Below the pieces are notes generated by a model that was not told the origin of the DNA, did no database searches, and saw only the letters and a program-made list of their open reading frames with translations. DNA of 64,000 nt from Lindgomyces ingoldianus. Taxonomy: Eukaryota; Ascomycota; Dothideomycetes; Pleosporales; Lindgomycetaceae. Below are positions 58,397-64,000 of the stretch, one piece after another. The stretch spans positions 310,001 to 374,000 of the forward strand of contig NW_022985162.1 in NCBI RefSeq assembly GCF_010093535.1, read 5' to 3'. A program made the position numbers and the translations under genes. Positions within the stretch are counted from its first letter, which is position 1, and each line of letters begins with the position of its first letter.

Positions 58397-58934
58397 GATG
58401 GTAATTTTAAGACAAATGAGTAGGCAGAATCAGGCTTTAATTCTCGTAAAAGTTTACCCTTCTTCGGTATTAGTGCTTGAATCAGTGTCTCCTCGCCACA
58501 ATATGAATATCAGAATAATATACAAACTTATCTCTTCCCGCTAGAGCTGGCGGGAGGGGTTCCTCGGCTGCCACTCTGCGCCCATCTCCGCCCGTAGGGA
58601 TCGTCAGACCCCGCTTCCAAGCACCCACCTGTTGCGCGTATCTCCACATATCTGACATCTCAAGGTCTCATTGCCACGTACCGGATATTGCTAGCATGCA
58701 CGGAACCCTTTCTGGCGTCTCGGCATACCGTTCTAGAATTTGTTGTTCAGGAGTTGCGGGACCCAAACAGGATGGTGGGAGCGGCGGGCGAAGCCCGGGG
58801 AGGTAGCTGCTGGTCATGGTTGATAAGTAGAATGTTGCTCCGGTGTTTATAAGAAGTTGAATAAAGTTCAGTCTTGTCCCTTCATTTCTCTAGGTTGCTG
58901 TTCTGGAACCTAAGTCCGAGTGAGAGATTTCATT
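58397..58934. promoter_or_regulatory. Divergent promoter, C45 hydrolase / deacetylase
   Basis: A 538-base gap between two divergent starts. A TATA-like TTTATAAGAAG lies near 58846, about 90 bases before the deacetylase ATG. A possible 49-codon ORF on the minus strand is described separately. Confidence 0.5.
58668..58817 (-). CDS. Possible small protein between C45 and deacetylase genes
   Basis: An ATG at 58817 opens a 49-codon frame (MTSSYLPGLRPPLPPSCLGP, then TPEQQILERYAETPERVPCM) that looks protein-like in composition. It ends at TGA 58668-58670 inside what could be a very short intron (GTACGT to CAG, only 30 nt). Splicing there would add a further 53-codon open stretch starting MWRYAQQVGAWKRG. 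The intron would be unusually short, so this may equally be part of the promoter or a leader of the C45 transcript. Low confidence. Confidence 0.25.
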   Translation of the reverse strand: MTSSYLPGLRPPLPPSCLGPATPEQQILERYAETPERVPCMLAISGTWQ

Positions 58935-59962
58935 ATGCCAAAAAGAGTGCTTTGCGGATATGGCATTGATATCGATGCCGTGAGTGGATGGTAAGATCTC
59001 TCTCCTCTACTACGACATATGTTGGCATTTACGATTAGGATAAACACTCGCGACGGAAGCAATGCAAACCCCACCGATGTCTCGCGCGGCGTCTTCGGCG
59101 CAACCGTTGGCATCAACCGCCTCCTAAAACTGTGGGACAAGTACAACATCAAGGCGACATGGTTCGCGCCCGCACACACAGTTGAAAGCTTCCCGTTGCA
59201 GATCAAGAAAATTGTGGAAAAGGGGCATGAAATTGGTTTGCATGGATATACGCACGAATTTGTCTCGACGTTGAACGAGCAGCAGCAGAGGGACGTGCTG
59301 GAAAAGTCGATAAAAGTGATCCACGAGTTTACGGGGAAGAGGCCGCGAGGTTGGACAGCCCCGGCTTGGAGCACGAGTAACGAGACGATAAAACTGCTTG
59401 AGGAGTTCGGCATCGTGAGTTCTGTGCTGACTGCCCCTGAGAGTCGCTAATTGTGAGTTCAACACACAAGGAATACGACCACTCCTTCATGCACCACGAC
59501 TCCCAACCCTACTATGTCCCGTCCCCACACCTAACCACGCTTACCAGCACCGACGTCTCCAAATCTGCCTCCCACTGGATGACCCCCATGTCCACCCTAA
59601 AACTCTCATCTGTCGTCGAAATCCCTGCAAACTGGCACTTGGACGATTGGCCGCCCTTCCAATTGTCCCTTACCCAAGCCTCAACGCATGGCTTCGTTGA
59701 TACCGCTGTTATCGAGCGGCTCTGGAAAGAACAGTTTGAATATTTGTACCGAGAGTGTCCGGATGATGGCAGCTTTGTATTTCCGATTACTATTCATCCC
59801 CAAGTCAGTGGGAAGCCGCAGGTGGTGCTATTGCATGAGAGGTTCATTGAGTGGATTAATACTCATGAGGGGGTGGAGTGGGTTACGATGGAGCAGATTG
59901 TAGACGAGTTTAAGAGTGGGAAGTTAAGTGGAGTGAGGGTTGAGGGTGGTGTCGAGATATAA
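58935..59962 (+). CDS. NodB-type polysaccharide deacetylase (PuuE/allantoinase-like subgroup)
   Basis: Three exons (58935-58990, 59039-59414, 59471-59962) give 307 residues. There is no signal peptide. The metal-binding motif 1 is CGYGIDIDAVSGW (Asp12, Asp14), split by the first intron. Motif 2 is GHEIGLHGYTHEF with His87 and His91. PRGWTAPAWSTSNETIKLL is motif 3, and a C-terminal VVLLHERFIEW carries the late His. Cytosolic fungal members of this subgroup are often named chitin or peptidoglycan deacetylase-like, yet their substrates are mostly unknown; they may remove acetyl or formyl groups from small amides. The start is the only ATG before motif 1. It is divergent from the C45 hydrolase, and both are amide-bond enzymes, which makes a shared pathway conceivable. 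Confidence 0.88.
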
Positions 59963-62501
59963 CGATATCTTGCCTTTTTGATGGTTGCATGATAATGGGA
60001 GGCGTGGTTGACATTACAGTTGTGTAGTACTGATATCAATAGTGTATCAAACTGCTTAAACTGATGACTGCAGACTGCTTCCACAAACAAGGGGAAGAGG
60101 TTACAGAAATCTTTTAGAGTCTGCTATTAGAAGCAATCACAACCTTAGCGCTCACAATAATGGATCTTGGAGACGGGAGTCCACAGGGGATGAATCCCGA
60201 GAGCCTTTCACCTCCCCACCTCCCTGACAATGACAACGTCTAGCAAGTCCAACTAGCCAAACTTAATTAATACCTAGTTAAGGAAGAGAAGGAGATAGAT
60301 AATAGCGTAACTCTAGCGTTAGCGCTAGATCCTAAAGATCTAAGCAATGCAGCTAAGCTTTACTAGGGTAGAGGGTACGCTCTTGTCCTAGAGGGGTGTG
60401 AGCTTAATTGAACCGCGAATAATGAACAGAGAAGGAGATAAGCAGCAACATTAGCTCACGGCATGTGATCACGGGCAGAAGGTTAAGAACCTCGGTGAGG
60501 AGGAATTGCGCGTAGGTGTAGGCAGGTAATGCTGTCAAAGAGGGACTCCAAGACTATTCAGTGATTTTCCGAGTAAAGAGCTGATTAGCAGCTCATTCTC
60601 TGAACCACGAAGAAACATATTTAATTTTCCACTGATTTAACAGGCGAAAACTTTATAACGCCTAACGTCCGTCCCTGCGTCACGCAAATCCCGCCGTGCC
60701 GCAATCATTCAACTAATTTAACATCTTAAATATCCCCACCTTCCGTCTATCACTCTATTATATCATCCAGCGGAACTACGAACTCTTGTCTGTAGAACGA
60801 GGGCTTGCGGCGAAAAAAAAAATACATAGTGTTAAGCCTTGCTGTCGTACGTGCTTTCTCGTCCACCAGAAGCTGCATCGGCCGGTCTTAACACCATGTC
60901 TGGAGGTAATTCACATATCGGGTCAAAACCCAAGTAGATTGATGATAGGAAAATATATTCCGAGAATCTTGTGGATACTTGATTCTGTCTGATTCCTCTC
61001 CGGATTTGTCCGCGAACAAGACTTAATCCCATACGGGTTTCTAGATTAATAATCATCAGCCCCCTACTCGCAAAATGGCCGTGTGTTGTGATTGCCCGTA
61101 GACAATAATTACCCGTACGGGATGCGCAAGCTTGGTTGGAGCTCTGCAGCTTGGGAGCTTCATCCATGTGGGATTCAGAGTACAGTATTTAGTCGCGACG
61201 CTTAGGAATTTTACCCATATAAAGGCATTTCCGGCATGGAATACACAATACAGGAATCGAGCTCTACCGTCTAAAGCACTTTATTCATGCGGGATGTAAT
61301 TATCCGTCCTCACATTCCCTCATGAGATGTCCACTCGGAGGTCGGACTTAATCATGCTTCACTGGAGAGGTTTTCTCACAGAAGCATGATCGATGACGCA
61401 AGACACTATACGCCGCAACAACGAGGACAATACTATTTTTGTCTCACTACGTCACTGTAGGAGCTGTTATCACGAATTGTATCTCCTGCTACCTTGTCTG
61501 AAATAGCGAAAGTGGGAATTGAGGATGTTGAACCATTTTCGGCTGGGGTCGAAACGGGAACCGGATATCGAAATTGAGGACGATGAAATTTAACCGTTTT
61601 TGGTTAGTCTTTGAAACCGACAAGGGGCTCGAAAAGGGACCTAGGAAGCGCGCTACGTCCCAAAACGCAATCTACCAAATCAGGAACTAGAAAACCGAAA
61701 TGGGACCAGTAGTCGGGTATGTTAGTTCGAAAGCCGCGTCGCGTAGCAAGGCCGTTCTATCGTCTACATATTCGCAGACTAGCCGTATCTCTATCACTAT
61801 AATCATGTCGTCTCAACAGCATTCATACGTACTAGCACACGCTAAGTCGAGGCGAGCTGCAAACAACAATTACCGGAAGCTATCGAAAACCCTCTACGAG
61901 AAATTATCCAAATTGTGTCTCGAGCACGACACTCACGTATAACGTGTTTCACCACCAGTCGCGCAAAATCCGCCAAGACCATTGGCTTTCTCTTCAACAC
62001 GACATGCCTCAACAACAAAACGCGTTACCTGTACATTCAGGCGCAAAGTTGTAGGGACCGTGGTTCAGATATACTAAGCATGTTGGCGGTATGGGGGTAT
62101 CTAGAAATATTACTCCAAGTGTGACGTTGTCGTTTCGCAATTGATGTCACGGTGCTGTCCCGTGAGGCCCTGCTCTGGCCAATGGATGACCCCGGAGGAT
62201 CGGGTCCGCAGAAACATAGATAAAAGTTCGCTGTAAGTTATTGCGGCCTAGTTTTTTATCCTGCCTTTATCCATTTCAACACTAATAAGCTCGATATTAG
62301 CCTAGTCATCTTTAGATGGCCTTCGGCTCGATCTACGGTGGATAGCCCGCTATCAAGTACTTTTCGTGCATTATTATAGCTGAGCCCTTTAGAAATTAAA
62401 AAGCGTATTCCTTTGCGAAGGAATTAGGGCCTTGAACGGTGTCATGTTGACCATGTCAACCTCCCAGATGGGCTCCGCGCTCTATTACTGACCACGGGCA
62501 T
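59963..62501. other. Long gene-poor region with short palindromes
   Basis: About 2.5 kb. A/T-rich sequence with local palindromes (CTAGCGTTAGCGCTAG near 60312, CCCGTACGGG at 61112-61121 and the near copy CCCATACGGG near 61029). These and the stop-rich frames suggest an old mobile-element or LTR remnant, which I cannot prove. One short ORF at 61700 is listed separately. No RNA gene was found. Confidence 0.4.
61700..61942 (+). CDS. Short ORF with faint MADS-like segment
   Basis: Eighty codons. The second half (SRRAANNNYRKLSKTLYEKL then SKLCLEHDTHV) recalls the basic helix of short fungal MADS-like proteins, where a basic stretch is followed by LxKLxKLC and a strand. After the stop the next frame offers VYITCF-like and GFLFN-like pieces, so a frameshifted relic is possible. 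The likeness is weak, and chance is a real alternative. Confidence 0.2.
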   Translation: MGPVVGYVSSKAASRSKAVLSSTYSQTSRISITIIMSSQQHSYVLAHAKSRRAANNNYRKLSKTLYEKLSKLCLEHDTHV

Positions 62502-63511
62502 TCATGTTTCTGTTGCTTCATGTCCAACAGCTTTTATCCCAAGAAAATTCTCAACACTCGACAACCCTTGCAAATCTCCTTCCTTTGTGCCCTCTAGCTC
62601 TTGGTCAACCCAACCTTCAGCGCAACCCCCACCAAAATCTATCACCCAAGCGTCGCCATTCGCGTCGATCAAAACATTATCCGGCTTCACGTCTCCCCAG
62701 GTAACGTTTGCATCGTGTAGCTTTTTGACTGTGGCTCGTATCTGTTGCGCCCATTTTTCTCGTTCAGCCTTCGAAGCATCCTCTGCGGCGTATCCTAAAG
62801 TTTTGCTGCCGTGAATATATTCAACGAGAAGACCCATGATAGAAAGCCCATCATCCCATGTTACAAGCCCTCCAAGCCTTGAGACAAGCAAGTCATCAGG
62901 AAAGGAATCACTCCTGAAACGGAGTAGCATGTCAAGTTCCCTCTTTAATGACTGCTGTTCGAATGCACCTTTGAAGTGGAATTGAGTGTCTCTCCCAATT
63001 GCCCGAACCGTGTTGGGAATCAAATCGTAGTCTGCTTCATGTGCATCTGGCTCCAGAACAGCCACTAGCTGTAAAGCTGGGATGCAAGATACGCCTTGGG
63101 AGATGGCTTCTGACACTGTCGGATCAGACATCAACACTCTTGGCGTAAGGGAACGAGTTACCGAAGGATCTTCGGGACATCGTATTCCTTCGAGGCGACC
63201 TTCTCTATTCGCCAATTTGAGGAAGAATGTCTCCGGGTTAAAGTACTCCGCGGCGCCAGTTGGTCCATGTAGGAAACACACGGCTTCAACATCCACTCTT
63301 CGAACGCCTCCATAGCTTGTGGATCATCATCCATGCTCTTTCGGAAGCTGAGAAACGTCTGTACCAGTGTCCCGTCCCTTTGAGGTCCCCGGAGATCTTC
63401 GGCTGTGAAGAAAACATGGAAGCGTTTTCCGCGGCTCATAATTGTTAGGGCAGCGTCGTGATCGCTAAAGATGAATTCAATCATAGCGAAGGGAGGAAGA
63501 TCGTCGCCCAT
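62502..63511 (-). pseudogene. Protein-kinase-like gene with an internal frameshift
   Basis: From the ATG at 63511 one frame runs through MIEFIFSDHDAALTIMSRGK and EAFEEWMLKPCVSYMDQLAP. Near 63250 the protein-like reading moves to another frame (AEYFNPETFFLKLANREGRL), which continues to a stop at 62502. No intron fits the change, so a small deletion or insertion is likely. The second part is a kinase-like fold: FHFKGAFEQQSLKRELDMLL (Lys and helix-C Glu positions), LLVEYIHGSKTL (hinge), NVTWGDVKPDNVLID (catalytic loop with WGD for HRD) and VIDFGGG (DFG). It belongs to the fungal kinase-like proteins with a WGD loop. A sequencing error is possible, since nothing else is broken. Confidence 0.7.
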
Positions 63512-63579
63512 TTTAGAGAGTGAATTCGATTAAGGGGGACTGGTGAGCTGGCTTAGCAAAATCCAAATGCCTAGTAATA

Positions 63580-64000
63580 GGGCTAATTCAAATATACTCT
63601 TAAAAGAGGGGCTTCAGTACACCTCTAATTTTCGTGGACTAAGGACTATCTAGAGCGAAATGTTAAGACGTTAGGGCAACTAGAAGCGTGCGTACTTATC
63701 TCAGCTAGCTCAGACGGCTGATGAGAGAACCGACAACGCACATACCACCATGCATACTGCTACTCCTAATAGAGTATAACCTATAGTTAGTAGTTTAACC
63801 CCCTACAACTAATATTTTCTTTTATTAGCTGTCTAAAAGACTTTAGTAATTTTTTATATATATAACTACTTTTAACTACTTAAGAATAAATATATAATTT
63901 TAGATAGTATAATAAGTATATTATATATAGACTTTAAAAGTTAATATAACATATAAAACTTTAGTAAGAATATTACAAGTATGTTTTAAATAAGATTTAA
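63580..64000. other. Very AT-rich right edge
   Basis: From about 63750 the sequence is almost entirely A and T (TTTTTTATATATATAACT, TTATATATAGACTTTAAAAG and similar), with hardly any C or G. No coding frame is present. Such tracts in ascomycetes are typical of mutated repeats or AT-isochores; the window ends inside it. Confidence 0.8.

Noticed and set aside
1..64000. CRISPR arrays, bacterial operons, ribosome binding sites and rRNA genes
   Set aside because: None seen; the window is eukaryotic nuclear DNA with spliceosomal introns.

Overview
The window reads as nuclear DNA of a filamentous ascomycete (Pezizomycotina). Genes carry short GT-AG introns (mostly 45-130 nt) with CTAAC/CTGAC-type branch sites, and the gene content is typical of that group: a WSC stress sensor, ECM14, ATG33, a cerato-platanin, a CHR transporter, a bZIP of a fungal-only type and a GPI-anchored cupredoxin. 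The class cannot be fixed from the sequence; Leotiomycetes or a relative is only a guess. Exon structures were worked out by hand from splice signals and reading-frame continuity.

Layout. (1) 0-18 kb is a compact block of intact genes: MTG1 GTPase, a secreted Cys-containing protein, ArfGAP, WSC sensor, peroxisomal 2,4-dienoyl-CoA reductase, ATG33, a CE16-type esterase, twinfilin and the succinate/fumarate carrier. (2) 18-29.4 kb is gene-poor and decayed: a copia-type gag relic, a CorA-like transporter with one nonsense codon, a dehydrogenase fragment and a broken Old Yellow Enzyme gene. (3) 29.4-44.6 kb is again mostly intact: GH43-CBM35 hydrolase, an interrupted unknown ORF, ECM14 pseudo-peptidase, a large Sec7-PH Arf exchange factor, an SDR, and a bZIP factor divergent from a CHR chromate/sulfate-type transporter. 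(4) 44.6-57 kb mixes intact surface and uptake genes (cupredoxin, cerato-platanin, FucP-type sugar transporter) with broken ones (CE15 glucuronoyl esterase, a multi-exon membrane protein, a short unknown gene). (5) 57-64 kb holds a divergent pair, a penicillin-acyltransferase-like C45 hydrolase and a NodB-type deacetylase, then a long empty stretch, a frameshifted kinase-like gene, and very AT-rich sequence at the right edge.

How the genes fit together. The housekeeping genes cover vesicle traffic (ArfGAP, Sec7 GEF), actin (twinfilin), cell-wall sensing (WSC), fat and C2 carbon use (dienoyl-CoA reductase, succinate/fumarate carrier) and mitochondria (MTG1, ATG33). The accessory genes point to plant-material contact and wall-polymer use (GH43-CBM35, CE16, CE15 relic, FucP, cerato-platanin). 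Intact genes and genes broken by isolated in-frame stops lie side by side. The least-explained units are the bZIP/CHR divergent pair, the C45/deacetylase divergent pair, and the multi-exon membrane-protein pseudogene whose splice phases survive despite several stops.
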